Shown here piece by piece: positions 1 through 8,358 of a stretch of 64,000 bases of DNA. Below the pieces are notes generated by a model. It worked only from the letters and a program-made list of their open reading frames with translations, was not told where the DNA came from and searched no databases. The translations under genes were made by a program, and so were the position numbers. Positions within the stretch are counted from its first letter, which is position 1, and each line of letters begins with the position of its first letter. Source of the stretch: Cohnella sp. GbtcB17 (GTDB lineage: Bacteria > Bacillota > Bacilli > Paenibacillales > Paenibacillaceae); the NCBI RefSeq assembly GCF_019091135.1, contig NZ_JAGXJW010000015.1, positions 79,273-143,272 on the forward strand, read 5' to 3'.

Positions 1-603
1 TTGCTTGACCTGCTCGATCAGATCCTTTTGGAAATAGGGGAAAGCACTTTTATCCAAGCTGCCGTCCTTGTCCGGCAGTTGCAACGAAAGCAAATCCAGC
101 TCAATCACGATACATACGCGATCGAGATCGAAGCGGTAGCCGAGCATCCGCCCGTATTCGATCATCGTGTCGGACTCTTCGTCCGGGCTCGAGAACAGCA
201 AATATTGGACCAACGTATCGAGCGCCTTCGTTTCCAGCGCGGACGTTTCCTTTTTGAACGATTCATGGAACATCAGCTCGACGTGGCTCTTCACCAGCTG
301 GACGTACTTCTTGATCGAATCCGGTTCGCCGGCGATGCCGAGCACGCCGATGACCGCATCGTTCAGCAATATCGGCGTGGCGATGCCCGGCAGCACGTTG
401 TCGAGCGCTTTGACGTCGCCGGGCTCGTACGAGATCGTCCGGTTTTTGCGCAGAACTTCGATCGATGCGATGTGAAGGCTGCCCAAGCGGTCGCGGTCGG
501 TCGAACCGATGATCGTCCCTTTGTCGTCCGTGATGATAATCGGATATTCGATGATCTCGCTCGTATGATCGACGATCGTCTGCGCGATCTGGTCTAGGAT
601 CAT
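1..603 (-). CDS. CdaR-type sugar diacid regulator, N-terminal part (runs off left edge)
   Basis: The minus strand is open from an ATG at 603 to the window edge (at least 201 codons). It reads as a CdaR/SdiR sugar-diacid recognition domain: it starts MILDQIAQTIVDHTSEII, then IITDDKGTIIGSTDRDR, then PILLNDAVIGVLGIAG, the usual order of this ligand-binding domain at the N-terminus of PucR/CdaR activators. The DNA-binding helix-turn-helix would lie beyond the window. The start is supported by an AGGAGCG ribosome site 8-10 bases upstream and by an extended -10 box at 642-650. The gene is divergent from the dehydrogenase/transporter operon at 689, so it probably controls that operon (inference). 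The effector is unknown; family members sense glycerate or related organic acids. Confidence 0.85.
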   Translation of the reverse strand, partial: MILDQIAQTIVDHTSEIIEYPIIITDDKGTIIGSTDRDRLGSLHIASIEVLRKNRTISYEPGDVKALDNVLPGIATPILLNDAVIGVLGIAGEPDSIKKYVQLVKSHVELMFHESFKKETSALETKALDTLVQYLLFSSPDEESDTMIEYGRMLGYRFDLDRVCIVIELDLLSLQLPDKDGSLDKSAFPYFQKDLIEQVKQ

Positions 604-641
604 GCTTGTATCGCTCCTGGCGGAAGTCTTATTTGGAGCCC

Positions 642-650
642 ATTATAGCA
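642..650 (-). promoter_or_regulatory. Extended -10 promoter element of the CdaR-type gene
   Basis: On the minus strand the sequence reads TGCTATAAT, a perfect extended -10 element about 40 bases upstream of the ATG at 603. No good -35 is visible. It lies in the 85-base divergent intergenic region shared with the dehydrogenase gene at 689. Confidence 0.5.
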
Positions 651-688
651 TGATTAGGGCAGGTGCAGGGCGGGAAAGGAGCCAAGGA

Positions 689-1675
689 ATGGCAAAACCG
701 AAAGTATTGCAGATTCTGTCGATGTACCACGAACAGGGGCAAATCGTCCTCCGGGAAGGCGCGGAGGTCGTGCGAACGGACCGATACGACATTCCCCATT
801 TATGCGAGCTGGCCAAAGGCGTGGATGGCATTGTCCTGCGCGCTCCCGCGCGAATCACGCGCGAGGTGATCGACGCGAACCCGAAGCTGCGCGTCATATC
901 CGGCGCCGGCGTCGGCCTCGACAATATCGATGTCGCCTACGCAACGGCGCACGGCATTCCCGTGCTTCACGCGCCGTCCGTCTACCGCGTGTCGACCGCC
1001 GAGCATGCCATCGCGCTCATGTTGGCGCTCGGCAAATCCGTCGTTCGGCTGCACGGCGAGATGAGCAGGGGCAACTTCGCTTCGCGGAGCGTTATCCCAA
1101 CGTTCGAATTGAAGGGGAAAAAGGCCGGCTTGATCGGCTTCGGCCAGATCGCGCGGAAAGCGGCAAAGCGACTGCGGCTCGGCTTCGAGATGGACGTTAC
1201 CGCATGGGTCAGAGAGAAGGATCAAGAGAAGGTTCGCATCGCGGGGGAGCTTGGCGTCCTGCTGACGACTCGGATCGAGGACATTTTCGAATCGGCCGAT
1301 TATGTATCCGTGCATGTGCCGCTCACCGATCGGACCAGGCATTTAATCGATTATCGGCTATTGGCCAGCATGAAGCCGACCGCTTATTTCATTAATACGG
1401 CCCGCGGGGCGGTCGTAAACCAGACGGATTTATACGCGGTTTTGCATGAAGGGAGAATCGCTGGCGCGGGGCTTGACGTGTTCGATCCGGAGCCCCCCAG
1501 CCCGGAGCTGCCGCTGCTCTCGCTGCCGAACGTCATCGTCACGCCGCACGTCGGAGGGACAACGGTCGAATGCAACTTGATCACGTCGACGACCGTCGCC
1601 GCCAACGTCATTCGCGTGCTTCGCGGCGAGACGCCCGAATATATCGGAAATCCGGAAGTGCTTGGAGAACGATAG
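689..1675 (+). CDS. D-isomer-specific 2-hydroxyacid dehydrogenase (PGDH/glyoxylate reductase type)
   Basis: 328 residues, the usual length of short single-domain-pair 2-hydroxyacid dehydrogenases. It interconverts a 2-oxoacid and its D-2-hydroxyacid with NAD(P)H. A Rossmann motif GLIGFGQIARKAAKRL lies in the middle. The catalytic set is present: Arg in NTARGAVV, Glu in GLDVFDPEP, and His in TPHVGGTT. There is no ACT domain, so a true serine-pathway SerA is less likely than a hydroxypyruvate, glyoxylate or phosphonate-type enzyme. The ATG at 689 is chosen because AAAGGAG precedes it by 8 bases; an in-frame ATG at 602 overlaps the divergent gene. It heads a three-gene operon with 1722 and 2866. 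Substrate unknown. Confidence 0.88.
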   Translation: MAKPKVLQILSMYHEQGQIVLREGAEVVRTDRYDIPHLCELAKGVDGIVLRAPARITREVIDANPKLRVISGAGVGLDNIDVAYATAHGIPVLHAPSVYRVSTAEHAIALMLALGKSVVRLHGEMSRGNFASRSVIPTFELKGKKAGLIGFGQIARKAAKRLRLGFEMDVTAWVREKDQEKVRIAGELGVLLTTRIEDIFESADYVSVHVPLTDRTRHLIDYRLLASMKPTAYFINTARGAVVNQTDLYAVLHEGRIAGAGLDVFDPEPPSPELPLLSLPNVIVTPHVGGTTVECNLITSTTVAANVIRVLRGETPEYIGNPEVLGER

Positions 1676-1721
1676 GCTTGGCAGACGTTAGAAGGCGCTA
1701 GCGCTAGAAGGAGGAAATGCG

Positions 1722-2873
1722 ATGCGAGTCGTCGTATTGGGAACGGGAATGATCGGCAGCGTCATCGTGCAAGAACTCGGCGGCGTCGTTTCGATCGACG
1801 AGGTCGTCGCCGTGGATGCCGTATCCGCGAGCGTGGAGCGATGCGTAGCTGGAGCGAATTCGTCCAAGGTGACCGGGAGGACGGCCGCTTTGGACGATTA
1901 CGATCGCGTAGTTGAGCTCCTGGCCGGTGCGGATATCGCGGTCTCTTGTTTGCCGCACGGCCTCAGCATGCTGGCGATCAAGGCGGCGATCGCAGCGCGG
2001 TGTCACTTGATCGATCTCGTAGGTTCGAAGTATGAAGAGAAAGCCCAATTAAACGAGCAGGCGCTCGAAGCCGGTGTACTGATCGTGCCGGGCGCCGGCG
2101 TAGCGCCGGGCATCGCGAACTTCCTGGCGGCGCGCGGCATCGAGCTGCTCGACGAGGCGGACGAGGCGGTCATGCTGTGCGGAGGTCTGCCGCGGCATCC
2201 GCTGCCGCCGCTCTGGTACCAGGTCGTCTTCCGACTCGAAAGCCTGCTGGGACTCTGCACGAAGCCCGCGTTGGCCGTTGAAGACGGAGAGCTCGTCAAG
2301 CTGCCGCCGCTGACGCGTTTGGAGTCGCTTTCGTTCCCCGAGCCCGTAGGCGAATGCGAAGCGGTCGTCACGGACGCTCACAGCACAGCGTATACGCTGC
2401 GCTCGAAGGTGAAGCGGCTGTACGAAAAAACCGTGCGCTACAAAGGCCATTGGGAAAAAATGAGCGTGCTCGCCGAGCTCGGCTTTCTGGACGAGACGCC
2501 GATCGACGTGGACGGAACGCTCGTCTCTCCGCAGCGCGTGGCGATTCCATTGTTGGAGCGGAAGATGAAAGGCGGCTCAAACGAGGACATGACCGTGCTG
2601 CGCGTCACGGTGACGGGGACCCGCGGCGGAAAACGAACGAAGCTCGAATGGGAAATGGTCGACGCGTACGACAGCGATCGGCGAATCACTTCGATGGCGA
2701 AAACGACCGGCTTCCCGGCCGTTTTACTCACGGAATGGATGTCCGAAGGAAAATTGAACATGCGCGGCGTTAAGGCGATCGAGGACGTTATCATCGGCCG
2801 CCACTTCGATCCATTCGTCAAGGAGCTGGGGGACCGAGGAATCGCGATCTCTTTTAGGGAAGAGATTGAGTGA
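1722..2873 (+). CDS. Saccharopine dehydrogenase-like / lysine 6-dehydrogenase family oxidoreductase
   Basis: 383 residues with an N-terminal Rossmann fold (VVVLGTGMIGSVIV, residues 3-16) and the saccharopine dehydrogenase-like motif VPGAGVAPGIANF about residues 118-130, followed by a C-terminal dimerisation/substrate domain. Family members oxidise amino acids such as lysine or reductively condense them with oxoacids, using NAD(P)H. The closest named type by layout is L-lysine 6-dehydrogenase, but the substrate cannot be read from sequence. AAGGAGG lies 8 bases before the ATG. It follows the hydroxyacid dehydrogenase by 46 bases and overlaps the next gene by 8 bases, so the three are probably translated from one message. 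Operon context suggests catabolism or conversion of an unusual amino or oxo acid. Confidence 0.75.
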   Translation: MRVVVLGTGMIGSVIVQELGGVVSIDEVVAVDAVSASVERCVAGANSSKVTGRTAALDDYDRVVELLAGADIAVSCLPHGLSMLAIKAAIAARCHLIDLVGSKYEEKAQLNEQALEAGVLIVPGAGVAPGIANFLAARGIELLDEADEAVMLCGGLPRHPLPPLWYQVVFRLESLLGLCTKPALAVEDGELVKLPPLTRLESLSFPEPVGECEAVVTDAHSTAYTLRSKVKRLYEKTVRYKGHWEKMSVLAELGFLDETPIDVDGTLVSPQRVAIPLLERKMKGGSNEDMTVLRVTVTGTRGGKRTKLEWEMVDAYDSDRRITSMAKTTGFPAVLLTEWMSEGKLNMRGVKAIEDVIIGRHFDPFVKELGDRGIAISFREEIE

Positions 2874-4299
2874 AGAAAGCGAGCGGACAACGATGATATC
2901 CGCCATCCGGACGGCAATGGAGAGGGCGATTCTTTTCTCCATTGCCGTCATTTTTATCGTAGCGCAACTAACGAACATCGGGTCGCTGACTTTTATGCTC
3001 GGCGGGCTTGTTTTTGTTGCGATCTTTTTACGGCTGCCCGGCCTGAAAGGGATGACGTTCTGGCTTACCGCCGTCTTTTCGATTGCCGGCATCGTCCTTT
3101 TGTCGATGCGGGCTGCGGAAGCAAAGGTATGGTTCGAGGCTGCCGGCGTGAACGTGACGATCGTGACGCTATTCCTGTTCGCGCCGTTATTCGGCATACC
3201 CGTTCGGCTTCCGGCGTACGTCGAGTCGCTGAAGCGGTTCTATGAAGCCAATCTTCGCAGCTCGACCGCGCTGTTTGCCGGAACGCAGCTATTGACGCAA
3301 ATGTTGTGCGTATTCATTAATGTCGGTTCGATCCCCGTCGTCTATCAAATGGTCTTCGTCAGACCGCGCCCCGGCATGAGCTTGCTGCTGGCAAATGCGA
3401 TGAACCGCGGCTTCGCCGGAGCCATTCTTTGGTCGCCGTATTTTGCCGCCATGACGCTTGTGACGACGGCCTTGCAGGTGTCCTGGTCGTCGGTTCTGCC
3501 GCATATGCTCGTGCTGGCTATTATGAGCTTGATCATCAGTGTGGCGATGGATTTTCGGCAGTTGCAACGCACGGAAGCAGGGATTCCCGAGCCTCCCGTA
3601 CAGCTCCCCCCTAGGGATGAGGAGGCGTTCGCCCTCAAGGCGGCAAAGAAGGGGCAAAACGCAGCTTTTCCTTACGGACTCGGGTTATACTTAATCGCTT
3701 CGATGGCTGTCGTATTTCTATTAGAACGGCTGCTCGACCTGCCGATGGTACTCGTCATCTGCCTATCGGCACTTCTTTTTCCGCTGCTCTGGTGTCTGGC
3801 GTTAGGGAAGGCTTCGTGCTTCAGGCACGGCGTCCATCATCACGTGACGGCCACGCTGCCCGCGCTACAAAAGGAAATCGCGCTGTTTTTATCCGCAGGC
3901 TTTTTCAGCGGCGCCCTCGGCGTCTGGCAGATCGGAACCGCCGTGCCGGCGATTCTCGGCAAGATCCCGTTGCTGCCCGTGCCTGTTCTATTTTCCGTTC
4001 TGACCATCGTGCTGATCGTAGGCACCTCTGCGCTTGGCATTCATCCCATCGTCCTTGTGACGATCCTCGCCGGCGGCATCGACCCGCTCGCCATGCAGAT
4101 GAGCCCGGATCTATTCGCGGCGCTGCTGCTGGGCAGTTGGGCCATGTCCAACCCTATATCGCCGGCTTCGGCCGTAAACAACCTGCTGGCGGGTCTGCTT
4201 AAGCGTTCGGTGCTCGAGCTCGCGTCGCCGAATTACAAGTTTGCCGTCTGCATGGGCGGGGTATTGATCTTCTATCTCTCGATCGCCTCTTTCCTGTAA
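2866..4299 (+). CDS. Polytopic membrane carrier of unknown substrate
   Basis: 477 residues with about twelve hydrophobic segments in two halves separated by a charged loop near residues 235-265. The ends of the halves carry similar small-residue-rich stretches (NRGFAGAILWSPYFA; SWAMSNPISPASAVNN). This layout recalls the DcuC/CitT/ion-transporter superfamily, but I do not recognise a specific family. The TTG start at 2866 overlaps the stop of the preceding gene by 8 bases; an ATG at 2893 is the alternative. Co-transcription with two dehydrogenases suggests it moves their organic acid or amino acid substrate across the membrane (inference). A hairpin follows the stop. Confidence 0.65.
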   Translation: MSEESERTTMISAIRTAMERAILFSIAVIFIVAQLTNIGSLTFMLGGLVFVAIFLRLPGLKGMTFWLTAVFSIAGIVLLSMRAAEAKVWFEAAGVNVTIVTLFLFAPLFGIPVRLPAYVESLKRFYEANLRSSTALFAGTQLLTQMLCVFINVGSIPVVYQMVFVRPRPGMSLLLANAMNRGFAGAILWSPYFAAMTLVTTALQVSWSSVLPHMLVLAIMSLIISVAMDFRQLQRTEAGIPEPPVQLPPRDEEAFALKAAKKGQNAAFPYGLGLYLIASMAVVFLLERLLDLPMVLVICLSALLFPLLWCLALGKASCFRHGVHHHVTATLPALQKEIALFLSAGFFSGALGVWQIGTAVPAILGKIPLLPVPVLFSVLTIVLIVGTSALGIHPIVLVTILAGGIDPLAMQMSPDLFAALLLGSWAMSNPISPASAVNNLLAGLLKRSVLELASPNYKFAVCMGGVLIFYLSIASFL

Positions 4300-4320
4300 A
4301 TCGCAGACGGCACCGCAACG

Positions 4321-4376
4321 CCAGGGCCTCGACAAGTTACTGACAAACGTCAGAACTTTGTCGAGGCCTGGTTTGG
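4321..4376 (+). terminator. Intrinsic terminator of the 689-4299 operon
   Basis: The arms CCAGGGCCTCGACAAGTT and AACTTTGTCGAGGCCTGG pair over about 17 bases with one mismatch around a 15-base loop, followed by a short T-run. It sits 20 bases after the carrier stop codon. Confidence 0.7.
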
Positions 4377-4451
4377 ATAATCGGGAAAAGCGTTAAATAG
4401 TACGAAAGCACACGCATTCAAGGTCAATCCGACACGAGAAGGAGACTTATT

Positions 4452-4874
4452 ATGGCCGAGCTGACGATCATTTTCGAAGCCTTGTGGGCAAACGCGATCA
4501 AGATCGAGCGCACGATAGGCGAAGCCGACAATCCGCTGGCCAAGCTCTGTTTAACCGTCCTGCGCGAGCAGAAGCAGCAGCTCGAACGGCTGCTGCCGAA
4601 GCTGGCTGACGAAGGGAGCATCCTGACCTCAGGCAAGCAAGCGCTTTCGATCGTGTATCACGACGACGAGCTGATCGACAGCTATTTCCGCTCTTGGCTG
4701 CGTCATTTGAAGTGGTCGGAGGACCCGTTCTTGCCTGAAGCGGAACGGCTGCTGACCGTACTCGAGGAGACGAAGTCCAGGCTGACGGAAGCTGCGAGCC
4801 TGCTCGAGGACCGCTACGGATACGATGCGGTCAAATACGTGATACCGGCCTTTTATATGCCTATCCATCATTAA
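4452..4874 (+). CDS. Hypothetical protein upstream of the molybdopterin oxidoreductase
   Basis: 140 residues, cytoplasmic, strongly helical and rich in Leu and Glu (for example LTVLREQKQQLERLLPKL), with no domain I recognise. GAAGGAG lies 8 bases upstream of the ATG, and the next gene starts 12 bases after its stop with a good ribosome site, so the two form an operon. A maturation chaperone or small partner for the molybdoenzyme is possible from position and helical character, as with TorD/NarJ-like proteins, but no signature residues support this. Confidence 0.7.
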   Translation: MAELTIIFEALWANAIKIERTIGEADNPLAKLCLTVLREQKQQLERLLPKLADEGSILTSGKQALSIVYHDDELIDSYFRSWLRHLKWSEDPFLPEAERLLTVLEETKSRLTEAASLLEDRYGYDAVKYVIPAFYMPIHH

Positions 4875-4886
4875 GGAGGGGTCGAC

Positions 4887-7313
4887 TTGTCCTGGATCGA
4901 CGAGAGAGTGGACATGAATGTGTATACCCAAGGGGATATCGACCGCTGGGTATACAGCACCTGCAACATTTGCTCCGTCGGCTGCGGCTGTCATATCGCG
5001 GTGAAGGATAACAAGATCGTGGGCATCCGCGGAAATGCGGCGCATCCCATCAATCGCGGCAGGCTCGGGCCGAAGGGCGAAAACCAGTGGTATGCGAACA
5101 ACAGCACCGACCGGCTGCTGACGCCGCTCGTCCGCAACGCGTCGGGCGAGCTCGAGCCGGCCACCTGGGACGAAGCCATGTCGCTGATCGTGCGGAAAAC
5201 GAAGGAGACGCTGGCGCAGAAGGGCGCGAACAGCGTCGCCATCTATTCGACGGGCCAGGGCCATCTCGAGGACTACTATACGATCGGCAAGATCGGAAGG
5301 GCGGGCTTGCACACGCATCTGCTCGACGCGAACACGCGGCTGTGCACGGCCACGACGGAGTTCTGCCTGCTGCAATCGTTCGGGGCCGACGGTACACCGG
5401 CTTCCTACGACGACGTGGACGAGACGGACGTGCTGATGCTGTTCGGCCACAATCTGGCGGAGACCGGCACAGTGTTGTTCGAACGTGTCCTTCAGCGCAA
5501 AAAACGGACAGGCAAGCCTTATCTGATCGTGGTCGATCCGCGGCTCACGCCGACCGCGAAGGAAGCCGATCTCCATCTGCAGCTGTATCCGGGCACGAAC
5601 GTGCCTCTGTTGAACGGACTCATTCGCATGATCGTTAAGGCGGGACGGATCGACGAAGCTTTTATTCGAAACTATACGATCGGTTACGACGCCATGCTGG
5701 CCTCGGTGGAGGAGTGGACGCCGGAGAAAAGCGCAGAGGCAACCGGCATTCCGCTCGCGCAGCTCGAAGCGGCGGCCGAAGCGCTGGGGCAGACCTCCCG
5801 GCTGGTAACGACGACGCTGCAAGGAACGTTCCAGAGCGCGGATGCGACGACGGCCTGCGTGGACATCAACAATTTGCATCTGATCCGGGGGCTCATCGGC
5901 AAGCCCGGCTGCGGACCGCTTCATATGGCCGGGCAACCGAGCTCCTCGGCGAATCGGACCGTCGGCGGCGTCGGCACCTATCCCGCGCACAGGAATCCGC
6001 AAAATCCGAAACATCTTCAGGAAATGGCGCGGCTGTGGAACGTGGAGGAGCGCGTGCTGCCCGCCGGCCCCGAGAAGGGGATCGAGGACCAGCTCTCGTT
6101 GATCGAGCAGGGGAAGGTCGGCCTGTTCTGGAATATCGGTACGAACCCGCTCGTGTCGCTGCCGAACCGTACCAGGGTCAAAAAAGCGCTCGAAAGCGTG
6201 TTCGTCGTCGTTCAGGACCCTTTCCTGACGGAGACGGCTGCGGTCGCGGACGTCATTCTGCCTGCTGCGCTCTGGGGCGAGAAGGAAGGGACGATGGAAA
6301 ATGCCGACCGGACGATCAACCTGCTGCGGAAGGCGGTCGATCCGCCCGAAGGCGTAAGGTCGGACTTCGACATATTGCTGGACTTCGCGCGCCGAATGGA
6401 CTTCCGGGATAAAGACGGCCGGCCGTTGATCGGCTACGATTCACCCGAGGCATGCTTTGAGGAGTGGAAGGCGGTGTCGCGGGGCAGGCCTTGCGATATG
6501 AGCGGCATCACCTACGACAAACTGGAGCGGCACAACGGTCTGCGCTGGCCCGTGACGGAGGAGGCGCCGCTCGGTACGCCGAGGCTGTATGCCGATCTAA
6601 GGTTCCGCACCGAAGCGGACGACGCGCAGAGCTATACGAAGGACCAGTTCACCGGCCGGCCGCTGACGGCGTCGGAATATGCGGAGCTGAAGCCGGACGG
6701 ACGGGCCATCCTGCACCCGACCCGCTATTCGCCGCCGCCCGAGCAGCCGACGGCATCGTATCCGTTCTGGCTGACGACCGGCCGTCTCGTATGGCATTGG
6801 CACACCCGAACCAAGACGGCCAGATCGCCTTATTTGCAGGCGATCGCCCCGAACGCTTACGCGGAGATCAACGAAGAGGATGCCGAGGCGCTGTCCTTGC
6901 TGCCCGGCGAGCTGGTGCGCATCTCTTCGCCCCGCGGCTGGATCGAGGTGCCGGCGAATATCGGCAATGCCGTGCAGAAGGGACTGATTTTCGTGCCGTT
7001 CCATTACGGCAGCTGGGACGGTCATCAAGCGGCGAACGAGCTCACGGCGGACTTCGTCGATCCATTGTCCAAGCAGCCGACATTCAAGCAGTCCGCCTGC
7101 AAAATCGAGAAGATCAGGCATTCTCATGCGCTGACGAGAGAGGATACGCTGCAGACGGTCGCCGATCATTACCGCATCCGCCTGGACGATCTGTTAAAGG
7201 CCAATCGACTGAAGGCGGATCATGCCGTGCAAGCCGGCCAAACGCTGGAAATTCCGATATCCGCCGCCAATGTGACGCTGCCTGCGTATCGACCGTATCT
7301 CAAGCAAGTGTAA
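4887..7313 (+). CDS. Molybdopterin oxidoreductase, assimilatory nitrate reductase-like, with C-terminal LysM-like domain
   Basis: 808 residues. The N-terminus has an Fe4S4 motif with Cys26, Cys29 and Cys33 (CNICSVGC), but the usual fourth Cys in the xxLCPKG motif is Gly61 (RLGPKG). The likely Mo ligand is Cys153 in NTRLCTATTEF, as in the Nas/Nap branch. The C-terminal dinucleotide-binding domain occupies about residues 640-735 (WLTTGRLVWHWHT). Residues about 748-793 then read as a LysM repeat (DTLQTVADHYRIRLDDLLKA ending in GQTLEIPI), unusual for a cytoplasmic enzyme. There is no Tat signal. The start is TTG with AAGGAGG 7 bases upstream. No reductase subunit, nitrite reductase or transporter is nearby, so nitrate as substrate is only a best guess. 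Confidence 0.85.
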   Translation: MSWIDERVDMNVYTQGDIDRWVYSTCNICSVGCGCHIAVKDNKIVGIRGNAAHPINRGRLGPKGENQWYANNSTDRLLTPLVRNASGELEPATWDEAMSLIVRKTKETLAQKGANSVAIYSTGQGHLEDYYTIGKIGRAGLHTHLLDANTRLCTATTEFCLLQSFGADGTPASYDDVDETDVLMLFGHNLAETGTVLFERVLQRKKRTGKPYLIVVDPRLTPTAKEADLHLQLYPGTNVPLLNGLIRMIVKAGRIDEAFIRNYTIGYDAMLASVEEWTPEKSAEATGIPLAQLEAAAEALGQTSRLVTTTLQGTFQSADATTACVDINNLHLIRGLIGKPGCGPLHMAGQPSSSANRTVGGVGTYPAHRNPQNPKHLQEMARLWNVEERVLPAGPEKGIEDQLSLIEQGKVGLFWNIGTNPLVSLPNRTRVKKALESVFVVVQDPFLTETAAVADVILPAALWGEKEGTMENADRTINLLRKAVDPPEGVRSDFDILLDFARRMDFRDKDGRPLIGYDSPEACFEEWKAVSRGRPCDMSGITYDKLERHNGLRWPVTEEAPLGTPRLYADLRFRTEADDAQSYTKDQFTGRPLTASEYAELKPDGRAILHPTRYSPPPEQPTASYPFWLTTGRLVWHWHTRTKTARSPYLQAIAPNAYAEINEEDAEALSLLPGELVRISSPRGWIEVPANIGNAVQKGLIFVPFHYGSWDGHQAANELTADFVDPLSKQPTFKQSACKIEKIRHSHALTREDTLQTVADHYRIRLDDLLKANRLKADHAVQAGQTLEIPISAANVTLPAYRPYLKQV

Positions 7314-7414
7314 ATGGACGACGAGCCGCCCGGGCCGCTCTATCGTTTTGCGATTCGCGAGAAGCTTGTATAATGAGCGATAGGATGCATTTCGCGATGG
7401 AGAGGAGCCGGCGG

Positions 7415-8122
7415 ATGGAGCTGGATACGGTCATGCAGGAGCTGGAGGCGCTGGGCAAGGAACGTCTGAAAAAAATGTATATGTCGAACGGGGCGCGCGA
7501 GCCGGTATTCGGTGTCGCTACGGGCGAGATGAAGCCCCTTTTCAGGAAAATTAAAATGAATCAGCCGCTCGCCGAACAGCTGTATGCGACGGGCAACTAC
7601 GACGCCATGTACTTCGCCGGCATCATTGCGGACCCGAAGGCCATGACGGCGGCGGACTTCGACCGGTGGATCGATTCGGCCTATTTTTATATGCTCTCCG
7701 ACTTCGTCGTCGCCGTCACTTTGGCCGAAGCGCCGATCGCGCAGGACGTCGCCGACGCCTGGATCGCCAGCGGCGACGAGCTGAAGCGGTCGGCAGGCTG
7801 GAACTGCTATTGCTGGATGATCGGCAATCGGCCGGACAGCGATTTTTCGGAGCAAAAGCTCGAGGGACTGCTGAAGTTGGCGGCTGAAACGATTCGCGAA
7901 GCGCCGGAACGTGCAAAATACGCGATGAATCAATTCATATACACGGTAGGCATATCTTATGTGCCGCTGCACGACAAAGCGATGGATACAGCATTAGCTT
8001 TAGGCCCGGTCGAGGTGGTCGCGCCTAAAGGCAAGAGCAAATATTTGAATGCAGCGGATACGATCCGCAAGGCGGTCGACAAAAATCAGCTTGGATTCAA
8101 GCGCAAGCATGTCAGGTGTTAA
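7415..8122 (+). CDS. DNA alkylation repair family protein (AlkD-like HEAT-repeat fold)
   Basis: 235 residues matching the AlkD/DNA_alkylation family: an all-helical protein that in characterised members flips out or removes alkylated bases. The N-terminus (LEALGKERLKKMY, then GVATGEMKPLFRKI) and the C-terminus (VAPKGKSKYLNAADTIRKA) are the most typical parts. The ATG at 7415 is chosen because AGAGGAG ends 7 bases before it; an in-frame ATG at 7373 has no ribosome site. It follows the molybdoenzyme by about 100 bases and may be transcribed separately. Several family members lack glycosylase activity, so function is assigned by family only. Confidence 0.8.
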   Translation: MELDTVMQELEALGKERLKKMYMSNGAREPVFGVATGEMKPLFRKIKMNQPLAEQLYATGNYDAMYFAGIIADPKAMTAADFDRWIDSAYFYMLSDFVVAVTLAEAPIAQDVADAWIASGDELKRSAGWNCYCWMIGNRPDSDFSEQKLEGLLKLAAETIREAPERAKYAMNQFIYTVGISYVPLHDKAMDTALALGPVEVVAPKGKSKYLNAADTIRKAVDKNQLGFKRKHVRC

Positions 8123-8180
8123 GTGTCGATCTGCGGCTGAGATCCACGACTGACATCCGGGATTGACACGACACCTGACA
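8110..8180. repeat. Long-loop inverted repeat after the AlkD-like gene
   Basis: TGTCAGGTGT (8110-8119, the end of the coding region) is the exact reverse complement of ACACCTGACA (8171-8180), with a 51-base loop that contains further partial pairing. There is no T-run, so it is a weak candidate for termination or a regulatory fold. Confidence 0.35.
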
Positions 8181-8358
8181 GTATCATACAATCACACCTA
8201 CAACATTGGTTCCCGACATAGAAGGCTCTAAGCGAGCGCGGCTCCGCTCCGATCCGGATTCTCGTATGCCGGCTGCATCTCCTGCAGCCGGTTTAAGTAT
8301 GTCGAGGATACGGCAGCCGGACCTACTTCGTTACGATTACATAAGGAAGGATGAGTTC

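Noticed and set aside
1..597. Plus-strand open frame of 198 codons at the left edge
   Set aside because: Its amino acid content (His, Arg, Gln, Asp in runs) is that of an antisense frame; the minus strand codes a clear CdaR sensory domain.
4629..6014. Minus-strand frame of 461 codons
   Set aside because: It is antisense to the well-supported molybdoenzyme and has no ribosome site or family motif.
6464..7414. Plus-strand frame joined to the AlkD-like gene, suggesting a 552-residue protein
   Set aside because: The first 310 codons are a shadow of the molybdoenzyme in another frame; the real start has AGAGGAG at 7401.
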